Source: Sciurus carolinensis
Taxonomy: Eukaryota > Chordata > Mammalia > Rodentia > Sciuridae
Assembly: GCF_902686445.1 (NCBI RefSeq)
Contig: NC_062227.1
Location: forward strand, 20,039,678 to 20,103,677
Length of the DNA: 64,000 nt
Reading direction: 5' to 3'
The notes under the pieces are model-generated. The model had not been told where the DNA came from and made no database searches. It saw only the letters and a list, made by a program, of their open reading frames with translations. Shown piece after piece: positions 45,535-56,979 of the stretch. The first letter of the stretch is position 1. Each line of letters starts with the position of its first letter. A program made the translations under genes and the position numbers.

Positions 45535-45679
45535 AGAATTAATATCTGGAAGGGAAAAAAATAACAGAATGAATCAAACAACATTACCCTATGTAAATTT
45601 ATGCCATGTACAAACAGAGAAACAACATGTATCCCATTTGTTTACAATAATAAAAAAAAAAGAGAATTAATATCTGGAA
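45535..45679 (+). mobile_element. Tiny 5'-truncated L1 insertion with 17-bp duplications
   Basis: The insert 45552-45662 matches the 3' end of the L1 at 31260-31407, with one internal deletion of about 30 bp, and ends in an A-tail. It is flanked by the direct repeat AGAATTAATATCTGGAA at 45535-45551 and 45663-45679, so it landed in an older L1. Confidence 0.85.
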
Positions 45680-46130
45680 TATATAAAGAACTCAAAAGTT
45701 TGCACCAAAAAATCAAATAAGTGGGCAAATGAATTAAACAGATGCTTCTCAAAAGAGGAAGTACAAATGCCAAAAAGTGTATGAAAAAATATTCACCTTT
45801 ATTAGCAATTAGGGAAATGCAAATCAAAACTACACTGAGATTTCATCTCACAAATCAGAATAGCATTTGACAAGAATAATAAGAAAAAGGAACACTTTTA
45901 CAGTGTAAATTAGGAACTGTAAATTAGCATGACCACTGGAAATCAGCATGGAGATTCCTCAGAAGGACTAGGCATGGAACCACCATAACGACCCAGCTAT
46001 TCTGGTCCTTATTTATCCTAAAGAATTAAAGCCAAACTGTGGAACCAGCCTAGGTGTCTTATAACAGATAAATGGATAAACAAAATGTGGTATAGATACA
46101 CAATGGAGTCTTACTCAATCCTAAACAAAA
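45663..46130 (+). mobile_element. Old L1 ORF2 C-terminal region
   Basis: Matches the layout of 30470-31060 in the full-length L1 ('ctggaatatataaagaactc', 'gcaaatcaaaactacactga', 'atggataaacaaaatgtggt'), with many indels and no frame. Confidence 0.8.
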
Positions 46131-46135
46131 ATTAC

Positions 46136-46240
46136 TAGTCTTTTTGAGGAACCTCCATAATGATTTCCAAAGTGGTTATTAATTTTACAATTCCACCAAT
46201 AGTGTAAAATGTTCATTTTTCTCCACATTCTTTCCAGCAT
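46136..46240 (-). mobile_element. Inverted L1 segment
   Basis: 'gaggaacctccataatgatt' and 'caattccaccaatagtgtaa' are the reverse of the L1 region present nearby on the plus strand at about 45920-45970. Confidence 0.65.
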
Positions 46241-46560
46241 TTATTATGATGCCATTTGCAGGAAAATAAATGGAACTAGCGACCATTGTGTTACAGTAAA
46301 TAAGCCAAACTTATTTGGGACATGTTTTCTCTCCTGTGCAGAAGCTAGAGAAGAAAAAGACAAAGAAAGGTGGGGTGTGAACTTATTTGAAATCAAAGGG
46401 GGAATCAGTGGAGGACAGGTACCAAAGGATGGGAGGAAGGAAAAGAGGGGGAAGTGCTGGAGAGTGATGTCAAATTATACTGTTATATTGTGTGCATGTA
46501 CAGATATGTAACAATAAATCCCTTATTATGTACAACAATAATATGCCAGAAAAAATGATT
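46241..46560 (+). mobile_element. Old L1 3' end
   Basis: 'gccatttgcaggaaaataaatgg' is the last part of ORF2, followed by a purine-rich 3' UTR-like stretch. Confidence 0.65.
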
Positions 46561-46962
46561 GCATAATACCTATTAATCCACATTGTCCTTTTTATAATAT
46601 AATATACCTTGAGCCAAGTGTGAGCATATTAGGGAATTTTGGGGAAGCAGATTGAAGTTAGAAATTCTGTACTCAGTTTTTGTGTCTCCGTCTTGGGCCA
46701 GGAATAAACATAAAGTTGTGTTTCTAAAGTGAAATTTTCCATTTCTAAAGAAAACCACCCAGATTCTTTGTGATATTTTTTCCATAGTTAAAAGAATAGT
46801 TTTGTCCTTTAAATAGGTATTAAAAGTTACATGTAAAATTTTAAAAATGATTTGAAATACTGAGAATGTAAAAATGACACTTTGACCAATGTTCTGCTTC
46901 TGCACAATTGAAAATTTCTGTTCATCTTTTCTGAGGTTAGTGATTATAGAAGGAGCCTGTTA

Positions 46963-47168
46963 GCCAAGTGTGGTGGCGCATACCTGTAGTCCTAGGGACT
47001 TGGAAAACTGAGGGAAGAGGATCACAAGTTCAAGGCCAGTCTCAACCACTTAGTGAGGCCCTAAATAGACCTTAGCAAGAACTGGTGTCAAAATAAGAAG
47101 GGCTTGGGCTGTAGCTCAGTGGTAAAGCACGTGTGTATTCAATCCCCGGGACCAAAAAATAAAAGTAA
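46963..47168 (+). mobile_element. B1-dID composite SINE
   Basis: Full plus-strand copy with 'gccaagtgtggtggcgcata', an ID half and an A-rich tail, about 130 bp before the duplicated promoter block. Confidence 0.88.
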
Positions 47169-47424
47169 AAGGAGACTGTTAATGTTGAAGAGATGTACAT
47201 TAAAGTATTCAGCTCTGCCATAGTAACATAACAGTTTTATCAATTTATGAACGTAGGAACATGGCTACATTTGAATAAAACTTTACCAAGACAGACACCC
47301 TACCTCGAGCCCACCCAGGCACAAAGGCTCCTTTTCCCGAGGCGCAAGCCTGTCCTGAGAATGTCTGGAACACTCAGGACAACTGCCAATGAAGTTTGAC
47401 ATTTGAAAGAAAACTGGGCAGGTG

Positions 47425-47756
47425 TTGGCCCCGCCCAGGGCCTCTCACATGCATTCGCTGAGGAACCCTCCACAGCCCAGCCAATCAGATTGGTGTAAGG
47501 GGGCGCGCTCTGGCGTCTGGAAGGACGCCTGGCAACAACTGTTTCCTAGTGGCCAGTTGGCGAACTGTGGAGCTTTTGCCTTTGGGGCGCTGTGAGCAGA
47601 CTCCATTGGCTGGCTCGGCTGGCTCAGTTGGAAGTGTTGTAGATTGAAGGGGAGACTTTCCTTGAGTCTGGAGGAAGGGCGTCTCACCTCTGAGTCCCTC
47701 CCTGGTGCTTGCAGACTCAGGAGTAGGGGCCCTCAGGCTCCTCTCCTGACACTAAA
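47425..47756 (+). promoter_or_regulatory. TATA-less CCAAT/GC-box promoter, copy 1
   Basis: CCCCGCCC (47429-47436) and the palindrome CCAATCAGATTGG (47481-47493) precede a CpG-rich leader. A CGCCTGGCAAC element near 47526-47536 resembles half of an RFX X-box. Transcription start not determinable. Confidence 0.55.
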
Positions 47757-47932
47757 ATGGAGTGCCTGGGCTTTGGGCGACGGTGTCACAGAGGTCACTC
47801 CAGGAGGTACCAGTCGGGGTATGTCCCTGGAAATAGTGTCCTGAAGGCTGTGACTGTCGGTAACGTGTCGAAAGTGGAGCGAATGCTCCGTCGTGGAGAT
47901 GGTGGAATCAATGAGAAGGATGAGAAGAACAG
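47757..47932 (+). CDS. Ankyrin-repeat-gene-like first coding exon, copy 1
   Basis: ATG at 47757-47759. 58 codons plus two bases run to a splice donor AG|GTAGGT at 47932/47933. The end of the exon, with 'KAVTVGNVSKVERMLRRG' and then an acidic INEKDEKN stretch, has the shape of the first ankyrin helices. It stops exactly where exon 1 of the ANKRD26/POTE/ANKRD family ends, just before the TALH motif of exon 2. Without splicing the frame ends at a TAG four bases into the intron. The N-terminal part is basic. No exon 2 was recognised downstream. It may be a live first exon of a gene outside the window or a leftover of a duplicated family; gene identity is not established. Confidence 0.6.
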
Positions 47933-48332
47933 GTAGGTAAATTGGGTGGAACCCGCTGGCAGGGGGACATGTGGGAGAAGCGAGCAGCCTCCAGACTGTG
48001 CCCAGGAGGAGGCTGGAGAAGGCGGAGCTCTCACAAACCAGTTGTCCTTTTGTGCTCTTTGAACCACCCTAGCCCCTGAGACCTGAAAATCTTGGAGAGG
48101 GCTAATGAGTAGCCACACAAAAATTGGATTCCTATCCACTATTGAGTTGCCTGAGAGAGCCGATTATTGATTATTTTAAATGCCTTTACCGAGTAAGATT
48201 AAGTAGACATGGCGACTCACTTTCCATGTTCTCATTTACAAAAATCTTTATGTTGTATACATGGTAGAAGGAGAAATATTTTCAATATTCCTTCAAATTT
48301 TTTGCTAAAATTTGTTTGATTAAAGCACTATT

Positions 48333-48496
48333 GCCATGCAATGTGGTGTATGCCTCTTATCTCAGTGGCCCTGAAGACTGAGGTGGGAGAATCACAAGTT
48401 CAAGTCCAGCCTCAGCAAATTATGCTGGGGTGCAACTCAGGGTTAAAGCCGCACACCCCACTCGGTAGTGAAATACAGTACCAGGAAAAAAAAAAT
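48333..48496 (+). mobile_element. B1-dID composite SINE, old
   Basis: B1 half 'tgtggtgtatgcctcttatc' and a shortened ID half, then an A-run. Confidence 0.7.
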
Positions 48497-48499
48497 GAA

Positions 48500-49460
48500 A
48501 CTAATAAGAAATAAAAAAGACTAAAGGTCAAACCTAATATCTGTGAATACCCATGATGTGTTTTGATGCATCTAGTATGTTCCACACTGCACAGCATGGT
48601 ATCATTAATGACCAACATAAAAGGCCAGTGTTGCTTTCCCAGGTACAGGGCCCCCCCTTCCTGGCTGCTGGGAATGGAGCCTGGGCACTTGTGCCTCATC
48701 ATGGCATTTCTATGGAATGTGACCCAGTCTTTTCAGGATTCAGTCTTACGGGGGTTGAATGTCAGCTGGATGCCAACTGTCCAGATACGGTCCCGGTACC
48801 ACCAGAAATAACACCAGGAGGAAAGGATAAGCCAGGACTCAGGGCTCACTAATGGAATCTGAGTAGGAGAATTGGCGATGTAGACACGTTAAGGCTCCTG
48901 TTAATTCCACAGATGACCAGGTGCTGAGGAAGTGGGTTCAAAGGAGCACAGGTGCTTGAGGAAAAACAAAGACCAGAAGGAGAAGTAGGAGGAACAGGGC
49001 AGGAGAGTTGAGAAAAGTGCTGAGGCCTAGGTAATGGGACAGCTGACTCAGATGTCATTTATCCTAACCGCAAAAGTAGGAATGTTGAGACAACTGAAAG
49101 AACAGTTTAAAAAGTAGAAACAAACATTCTTAAATGTTCCTCCATGTGCCCAAATAGTGAATTGTTTTATGACTTAATAGAGGAATTTTAAAGGAAGCGA
49201 GTCTGGACAAAGGGGAAGTGGAAGGAGGCATGCACATTTACATTTTATTTCTTCCCAGAAAGTGTGCTGCTTTCACTTACGTATACCGCACTTTTCCCTG
49301 AAATCAGCAAAATAACCTTGTGTTACTGCATCACTTCAATTCCCCTGTAGTCTGGCAGGGGTCCTGCAGCTTGTGGCAGAAGATCAAAGCTAGGGATAGG
49401 GACATAGAAGAAGTTGGATAGGGGAGTGTCACTGGAGATAGGACCTTGAGCATTCTGAAG
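48500..49460. other. Spacer between duplicated blocks
   Basis: No coding exon or known repeat could be supported. Short open frames here lack splice context. Confidence 0.45.
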
Positions 49461-49589
49461 TTCCACCCTACTTGGAGCCCACCCAGACAAAAAGGCTACT
49501 TTCCCCCAGGCGCAGCCTGTCCTGAGAATGTCAGGAACACTCAGGAAAACTGCCAATGAAGTTTGACATTTGAAAGAAAACTGGGCAGG

Positions 49590-49913
49590 TGTTGGCCCCG
49601 CCCAGGGCCTCTCACATGCACGCACTGACGAACCCTCCACAGCCCAGCCAATTAGAATGGCGTAAGGGGGCGCGTTCTGGCGTGTGGAAGGACGCCTGGC
49701 AACAACTGTTTCCTAGTGGCCAGTTGGCGAGCTGTGGAGCTTTCCCCTTTGGGGTGCTGTGAGCAGACTCGCTTGGCTGGCTCGGTTGGAAGTGTTGTAG
49801 ATTGAAGGGGAGATTTTTGTTGAGTGGGAGGAAGGGTGTCTCACCTCTAAGTCCCTCCCTGGCTCCTGCAGACTCAGGAGCAGGGGCCCTCGGGCTCCTC
49901 TCCTGGCACTACA
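49590..49913 (+). promoter_or_regulatory. TATA-less CCAAT/GC-box promoter, copy 2
   Basis: CCCCGCCC (49596-49603) and CCAAT (49648-49652) are kept, but the second half of the CCAAT palindrome is mutated (AGAATGG). The CGCCTGGCAAC element is conserved. Confidence 0.55.
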
Positions 49914-50092
49914 ATGGAGTGCCTGGGCTTTGGGTGCAGGCGGTTTCACAGAGGTCACTCCAGGAGGTACCAGTCCGGGTATGTACCTGGAAATAGTGTA
50001 CCGAAGGCTGTGACTGTCGGTAACGTGTCGAAAGTGGAGCGAATGCTCCGTCGTGGAGACAGTGGAATCAATGAGAGGGATGAGAAGAACTG
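49914..50092 (+). CDS. Ankyrin-repeat-gene-like first coding exon, copy 2
   Basis: Same exon as 47757-47932 with one extra codon near residue 8-10. The start, the 'KAVTVGNVSKVERMLRRG' segment and the donor GTAGGT (50093 on) are kept. The last codon before the donor changed from AAC-AG to AAC-TG, which would alter the junction residue if spliced in the same phase. Both copies keep an open frame, which argues against simple decay. Which copy, if either, is used cannot be told from sequence alone. Confidence 0.58.
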
Positions 50093-50316
50093 GTAGGTCA
50101 ATTGGGCTGGGACCCACTTTCAAGGGGCCAGAGTAACTGGCAGGGGAACATGTGGACCAGGTGAGCAACTTCCAGGCTGTGCCCAGGGGGAGAACAGGGA
50201 GAATGGGGATCTCCCCTCCTCAAGATATTTGACTTTCTTGCCCTTTGAACCTCCTCAGCCTTTTTGGAAGGGGTACTGCCTCACCATGCTGTTGAGTAGT
50301 CAAATCCTTTGTTTTC

Positions 50317-50392
50317 TCTTTTTTTTTGGAAAAGGGAGGATTGACCCAAGGGAGCGCCTTGCTAGACTCACAGGTGGAGCCAAACCTCAAGG
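50317..50392 (-). mobile_element. Possible ID SINE remnant
   Basis: A T-run then 'ggattgacccaagggagcgc', a weak match to the reversed ID core. Confidence 0.4.
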
Positions 50393-51480
50393 CTAAGAGG
50401 TTTAGTTTACCAACATAAAGTTCTGAAGTTTAGTTTACCAACATAAACATCAAAATGCCCTGTATGTCAGCAAATTGCAGCTAAATCAATGTACTTTCAA
50501 AATATTTACAATTTGTCTACACAGCTTCAAATACCAATGTATTATGAAAACCCATTAGACTTAATAACCTATTTGGAGTGCATCTGTCAGAAGCAAAAAT
50601 AGGTGATGATTGAAGGTTCCATAGATATGGACTGAAGTGGGACTATGTATTTTGTGTATCAATTGAGAAAAAAATCAGTTTTTTTCATGTACACACTAAT
50701 TGACTGTGGTCTCACGTTCCCAAAAATACATACAGAATGTTTAAAGAATCATCATTTGCAGACATTTGAATTATAACTGAAAATTTCATTTCCTTTTCTT
50801 AATAGCGAAGCGTTTCTTGATTGTTTCCAGAATGTGTGGGTATTCAGTATCTTTCTCTTTGTTTTACATTTTGATTTTGCCTCCAGAAATTACAGTATTT
50901 CACCATGTTAACATTTTTGGAGGTAATGTTTTTGGACTTTCCCCATGGTAAACTGTGATCAAAACTTTCTGGGTACTTCTACTTAAGTCCAGAAGCTGTA
51001 GTAGAAGAATATTACTAATGAATTTACCCTCAGGAAGAGCAGGTGTATGTATCTTGCATGTATCAGATTTTCTTTGTAAATTTTGTGTTTTCACGTGTGT
51101 GGGTGGGCTTTGGTATGTTCTACCAACTTTTAACCTCTGAAATAAAAGAAATTGCCTTATCTGTACTTCCATATTTTAATATGGGTACATTTTATCATAT
51201 GCGTATGCTTTAATTTGTACCAATTTAATACACACGTGAAGATAATATGTGAATCACTTATATGCATCACTATGGACATTGAAGAAAACAAATAGAAGTC
51301 AATTTTCATTAGTATTTCAAACATTTTATTTTAAAAATTTTATTGTCAAAAATATTGAGCTCACATATTCTCTTTGATTACTTTCAATCCATTTATTCAC
51401 CAGACATAATCTGACCATGTGTTAGGTAGCAGACAGATTGTCTTGTTTCTCAGGACCCTTCCATCATTAAAACTATCATG
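50393..51480. other. Gene-free AT-rich stretch
   Basis: Intron or intergenic sequence relative to the upstream exons; no ankyrin exon with splice sites seen. Confidence 0.45.
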
Positions 51481-51695
51481 TCACTCTGCCCAGTCAGAAT
51501 ATCCTCACTTCTCCCCCATGCCCACATTGTGATTAGTATGTCCTGATGTGCTTTCCTGCTCCATACCATTGCACCATGATTTTCTGACTCACCTCAGTAC
51601 CAGAGCTGTGGAGTTGCAGTCATTGGCCTGAGATCTCTGAGAGCATGAACCAAATACACTTTTCCTCCTCTGAGTTTGTCTGATCTATGTCAAAG
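51480..51695 (+). mobile_element. MaLR-like LTR fragment
   Basis: Its end 'gagagcatgaaccaaataca' followed by 'cttttcctcctctgag' resembles the 3' end of MST/MLT1-type LTRs. Confidence 0.4.
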
Positions 51696-53385
51696 TGAGG
51701 AAAAGGGTCCTGAAAACACAGACTAATTAATCTCATCAAGGAAATTTGAAGGCAGCATATCATTTAGGACATGGCCTGGATATTTCTAGCTGGTTTGAAC
51801 CAGATTTATAGTAGGAGTCAGGAGCAAAAAACAGTGTGGGAAGATTTGAAATACTTGGAAATTTCCCGGAAAAAAGTGCTTCATAGGGGTCAGGATGGGT
51901 GTGGTTGGTAAGGAGATGAATGCCATGAAATGTAGCTAAATACTTTGCACTTTACACTAGATATATACGTTGTGGGCAAGACTTGTTTGAGATGAGAATG
52001 TCAGGGTACCAGGGCAGCCTAGGAATCCTTACTTCAGGATGCATTCCTTGTTTAACTAACAGCACACAGGCATACAGAGGCCGTGGTCTTGGCTGGCCTG
52101 GCTACTGCTCTCATTGACAGAGGACCATGGCATTGTCCATGTGATACTGGACTCAGGTATGCAGACTGCAAGAGTTGTGGGGCCCTGGAGGATCGTACTG
52201 ATATTTGCAGGAAAGCCTGATTGTCAGGAAAATATGTGAAGCAGTCAGAGTCCCATCCAGCAGGCCCAGAAAGGGTGATTTGTTAAAATGTGAGAGTTGA
52301 GGCCAGTGTTGTATTGGAGACCCCAGGAATGTAGCAATGCCAGGAACATGAAACACCTGCCATGGAAGTCACAGGCAGTGAGCCCAGCCAGGTCCACGGA
52401 GTGGTCCTACAGTAGACAAGGCTGGAGGGGTGAGGATGCCCAAGTCCCCTGGAACCCATATTGCTCCATCATGTGCCCCAGTTCCTCACATGGAGCACAA
52501 GACGTAATATTTGCCCTGCTGTGTTTGTTTAGATTCCTACTTGCAAGTTTTCTGTTCTTCCCTTTGGAATGTTTGTGTTTCACCTTTGCAATTGTATCTT
52601 AGAAATATGTTTAAGTTCTTGTCATTTTACAGAAGATTACAGCCAAAGTAAGTTCGAAAGGTTTGCTTCTGCTGCTTTGCTTTCTACTGAAAGAGCCAAA
52701 AACTGAAGAATTAGTGTGTTGGGAGAAGAAAAGCCTTTATGTTGTAACATGCCAACATGTGAGAAGAATGAATGTCTAGCTCCTGATTTCATCTTGCTTG
52801 CACTGCCCAGTGAAAATTTATATAGCATGTTTTGTGGAATTGTTCCCTCTGTCTTAGGCATGTTGGCACCAGGTTAGTTCACTAGTGTGGACAAATGTTC
52901 TTTTCTGGAACATGTGTTGTGAGGGTCTTATGTGGGTCCAGTAGTCACTGGTTCATCTTGAACCTGTGACTCTACAATAACATGATTATTGAGAAGCTTG
53001 CACTTCGAAGGTTTGGGCTTCTGGTTTTCATCCCCGTCATACACTGCTCTAGAACTCTGTGAATACCCTTGAACTTGAACATTTCCTGTGACCTAGGAAG
53101 GAGGAGTGCTCAGTGTAAAGGTTAGTGTTTTAAACTAACTCTCTAGCTAGTCATTAGGACAGGGAAGAGGGTGTGGGAGAAAAGAAAATCATGCTCATGA
53201 ATTAAAAGGACAAAAGAGCTGAATATATGCCTTTTTAATCAGGGTACAACTTCACTGAATTTCCTTGAGTGTCAGAAGTGGCTTTGGAGAAGGGCTTTTG
53301 AGCAATTCAGGAACTGTTGAGACTATTGGGACTCTTGGAGATGTACTGAATGCTGTGAGATGGACATGAGGTTATGGGGACAAGG
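51696..53385. other. Gene-free stretch
   Basis: Unique-looking sequence; nothing supported beyond scattered short open frames. Confidence 0.45.
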
Positions 53386-53700
53386 GCGGAACCTGATGGT
53401 ATGGTTCTTTAGTGTCCCCCATAGGTTCATATATTACACATTTGTTTTCCACCTGATGACTCACTGGGGGGATTGGCACCTTTTATGAGGCGGGTCCCAG
53501 TTGGTGGAAATGAGGTCATTCGGGATGTGCCCCTGAATGTTTATTTGGGCACCTGTTCCTTTCGCTCTTTGTCTCTCTTTGCTTCCCAGTCACCATATGG
53601 AGAGCACTTTTCCTCTACTATCCTCTGTCCACCACATGTACTGTGTTGCCACAGTTCAAAGGTGATAGAACCAAGTAACCATAGACTGTGATGTCTGAAA
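53386..53700 (+). mobile_element. MaLR-like LTR fragment
   Basis: 'gaacctgatggtatggttct', 'gaggcgggtcccagttggtgg' and 'ccatagactgtgatgtctga' follow the order of an MST/MLT1-like LTR on the plus strand. Confidence 0.45.
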
Positions 53701-54480
53701 TTATTCAGAAATTGGGGGAGATTGAATGCAGGGAGTTCAGATGAACCAGTCCAGGCCTAGCATGGGATCATACATTGCACAACAGTGTGTCCTCCCAGCT
53801 AGGCAGCATCTGCATAGGCTGAGATGTAGTCACATGGGTCTATTTGTGGTGATCCTCCCCTAGAGGTACCCCCTTTTGTCCCAGAGCAGTTTCATGTCCA
53901 TAAGAGGTATCATAGAGGGCTGTCTTCTTATTTGAAGAGTTTTCTCTATATTGAGCACTTACTGAGTTTTATAGGAGGGAGTGTACTCTCTGCTTTGCAC
54001 TTTTATATTCTCTTATATTTTGAACACAAAGGTGTGTGCCTGAAATCTGCATTTTCATCCCTCGACTTCTATCTGCAGAACCCACAAGACTAATAGCCTG
54101 TAACAAATTGCTGACTGGAGCTGTCAAACATCAGACTACGTATGTGATGTAGTGTACATGTGTCTTGTGCCTTAGGACCGCGACTTGGTGGTCTTTTGTG
54201 TTTCATATGCAGAATCAGGGAAAGGAATTGGAGCAGGACACCATGAATCATCTTGTGTGTCCATGTTTGATTGTCATGTGTGTAATGATTGGATATGAGT
54301 GATTTCCTTGATCTTTGCTGGATGAGTGCCTTTGTGGCAATGCATGTATTTAATTTGTTAGTGGCGGTTCCATGACATTTTTGTTTTTTGGCACTGAACT
54401 GTTGGAACATGCGTTCATACGTTTGAGAAGATCTAGGACTGCGTATCACCATTTATTGCCTATGTACTTTCAAATCTTAA
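53701..54480. other. Gene-free stretch
   Basis: No supported exon, RNA gene or repeat. Confidence 0.4.
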
Positions 54481-56003
54481 AATTTATATGTATGTGCATG
54501 GTTTCTAGGTCAGAATTTAGGACATATAAAGTTTGGTGCAGAGATGTGGACAGAATTGCTCATGTGGTAGGTTGGGATGCTAGGTGGTGTGTGTATGGAG
54601 CCTGTGGATGTGGACAGATGCTGTTGATAGATTTTCAGGGTGGACTGCTGTGTATGTTTGTATGTTGGGCTTCAAGGTGATTGGGTTGTTATGGGTTACA
54701 GAGGGGCATCCCGTGTGAGGAGTAGGTGATGCTATGTACATCAGAGTGCTGTGTCTGCACTTATGTTCAAATTCTGAGGCATTGAGTGCATGTGCAATTT
54801 TGTCACATGTAAGTGATCATATATGATACATTTTTCAGTGGATATTGATGTCATATGTTAAGTACATGGTGTGTTTTGAGCATATTCAGTTATTGATAGA
54901 GTGTGTTATTGCATTTTGTGTTATATTGCCTGGTTTATATTGTTCTGGGATATGAGGATATGTGTATCTGTTTTAAGTGTTTCTTTGGAGGTGATTATAA
55001 TCATGAGGTTTGTATGAAGGTTACAGATGGTGGTTCAATTGGGTTTTGTGGTGTATGTGTTTTACATTTGGGTATAGGGTATTCTGAGTGTATGATGAGG
55101 TATATCATAGGAATTTTATACAATTGAGCATTTTCAGAGTTCTGTGGGGTTGTATGCTTCTGACACAACAGATTTCTGTGCAGTTGTATACATCAGGAGG
55201 TACGAGCAGTCCTGTATATACCCATTACAGTGACAGAGCGACTGTGTGTGCTTTTGGTTCTGTGGATGTACTATGTGTGTGTAGATTTAGACACGTACGT
55301 TCTCAAGTTCGTATAATCTATGACTGTGTATGTATTTAGAAATGTGGTGGCTGTGTATTTATTTTCAAGCTGTAGGTGGATGGTGTGTGCATCCCCTGAT
55401 GGAATGTAGGAGGTATGTGTATATGGGAAGAGAAGTTAGGATGCTTGGTTAAAGTGTATGTGTATCGTTAATGGTGTGGGATTTATAGGTATTTTTGTAA
55501 AAGGAGTGCAGGAAGGTAGAGTTTTTGTCCATGTGTATACTTTTTGACTTAGTGAGTGTATGAGTTTAGAGAGTGCAGTGTTGTATTTTGCACTGGGTTC
55601 ACAAGTAGATTATGTGTGTATCTGGGAAATGAAGACAAGTGGATTGTAGTTGACATCTTTGTTATGTACATTTGGAGAGGATTGTGATTCTTTATGTGTT
55701 TGGGAGTTAGTATTTGCATATCAAGTCTTTCTGCTAATAGTTATGTTTATGCATGTATGTTGTAGGTTGTTCCCATGTTTTTCAGGGTTATGGATGTTCC
55801 ATTTTTATAATCAGGGTGTATCTGGTTCTGTTATGCCTTTGGGAAGTTCTAAGTTCTGTTTGTGTAAGTTGAGGAGGAAATAGTATTAGTAATGCTTATC
55901 AAGTATGTATGTCTTTTGAGAGTATCACGTCTATGTGATTTTCCAGATGATTCAGGATTCTGTGTGACTTCTGACTACAAGTAGGTTTATGTGTGACTCC
56001 GTT

Positions 56004-56036
<33 letters not shown>

Positions 56037-56480
56037 ATTTTCAGTGTTTGTAGGTGTCCTGTGCACATGACTTCAGGGAGTGTTTTTCACATAAGAATAT
56101 AGAGGCATGTATTTTGGAAAGTATAGTTCACAGCTGCATGTTCATGAATATGTGCGGAAACCACTGGCATGTATAATTGGGAATAGGAATTGAGTATATG
56201 CTTTTGAAAGCAAGGTGTTGTGTGTGTATTCAGGGAATGCAGGGATGTTGACAATTTGTGCATTGGTGTGGTGGAATGGCAGTGAGCTGATGTTTGTATA
56301 CTATATTCAAATATGAGTGGTTTATGGTATCTGTAGTAGAAGGGGTTGTCACCGGTGTACATGCATGAGTAAGGGTGGGTGTGTGGTGTGTGTCTGTGTG
56401 TTGGGTGCTGAATGTGGTCCCAAGAGAACATTGGTGATGGCAATCCCTTCGCATGTGCCCTTGTTTCTGTTGATCTGGTG
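54480..56480 (+). repeat. GT-rich degenerate repeat region
   Basis: About 2 kb strongly enriched in TGTG/TGTATG on the plus strand. A loose recurring motif like 'attttcagggt' followed by a GT-rich stretch appears at about 54630, 54835, 54885, 55128, 55358, 55780, 56038 and 56228. It looks like an old, diverged minisatellite or expanded microsatellite. Open frames here reflect skewed composition. Confidence 0.5.
56010..56037. repeat. (GT)n microsatellite
   Basis: About 13 GT units inside the GT-rich region. Confidence 0.93.
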
Positions 56481-56979
56481 TGTTGCTCACACTCAGCTGG
56501 AGCTCACTGGAGGTCAGTGACTGTGGCAGAAGTGAGATTCTGCTTTCTGATTCTTGTCCAGTGCGTGTGAGTACAGCAGTTGTGCTGGTGGGTGGCCATG
56601 CCTCTTGTGCTTGAGTGGTGCTGTCCTCTAGGATTCTGGGCTGGTGGATGCAAGCAGATCAGAGACGACCCTTCAGGAGTGGTGGGGGGAGCTTTTCCTC
56701 CAAGATGCCCCTTCTCCTGAATGGTTCAGATGAACTGACTCAGGAAGGAAATGATTGGGACATTCACAGATGCAGCACAATCACATTAGAAGAGGAGTTA
56801 AAAGCTGAAAATTCAGTGATACTGTCTTTTAAAATTTTCCAGAGAGCTAAGCTCATTATTATTCTTTACTTTGTTGGCATGACTGAGTTAGTGATTTTTC
56901 CTTTTTGCTTGCATGGTCTTTAACATTTCTTCTTGATATGATCTCCAAGTGGAGATTTTTTTCAGCATTTATTTGGAAA

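Larger units (their letters stand above)
47296..48170 (+). repeat. Tandem duplication, copy 1 (promoter and first exon)
   Basis: Similar along its length to 49463-50310, centre spacing about 2157 bp. It is unlike the AT-rich surroundings, being GC-rich with many CpG. The copies differ by scattered substitutions and small indels, so the duplication is not very recent. The 1.3 kb between them is not part of the repeat. Confidence 0.88.
49463..50310 (+). repeat. Tandem duplication, copy 2
   Basis: Partner of 47296-48170, covering upstream flank, promoter, first exon and about 200 bp of intron. Confidence 0.88.

Noticed and set aside
47644..47844. 66-residue plus-strand frame over the copy 1 exon
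   Set aside because: It is out of frame with the exon, whose conserved frame starts at 47757 and is kept in copy 2.
52297..52602. 101-residue plus-strand frame as a possible exon
   Set aside because: No conserved motif, no paired splice sites and no repeat-free support.
54903..55883. Several plus-strand frames of 70-85 residues
   Set aside because: Low-complexity GT-rich DNA gives Cys/Val/Phe-rich translations without splice sites or family features.
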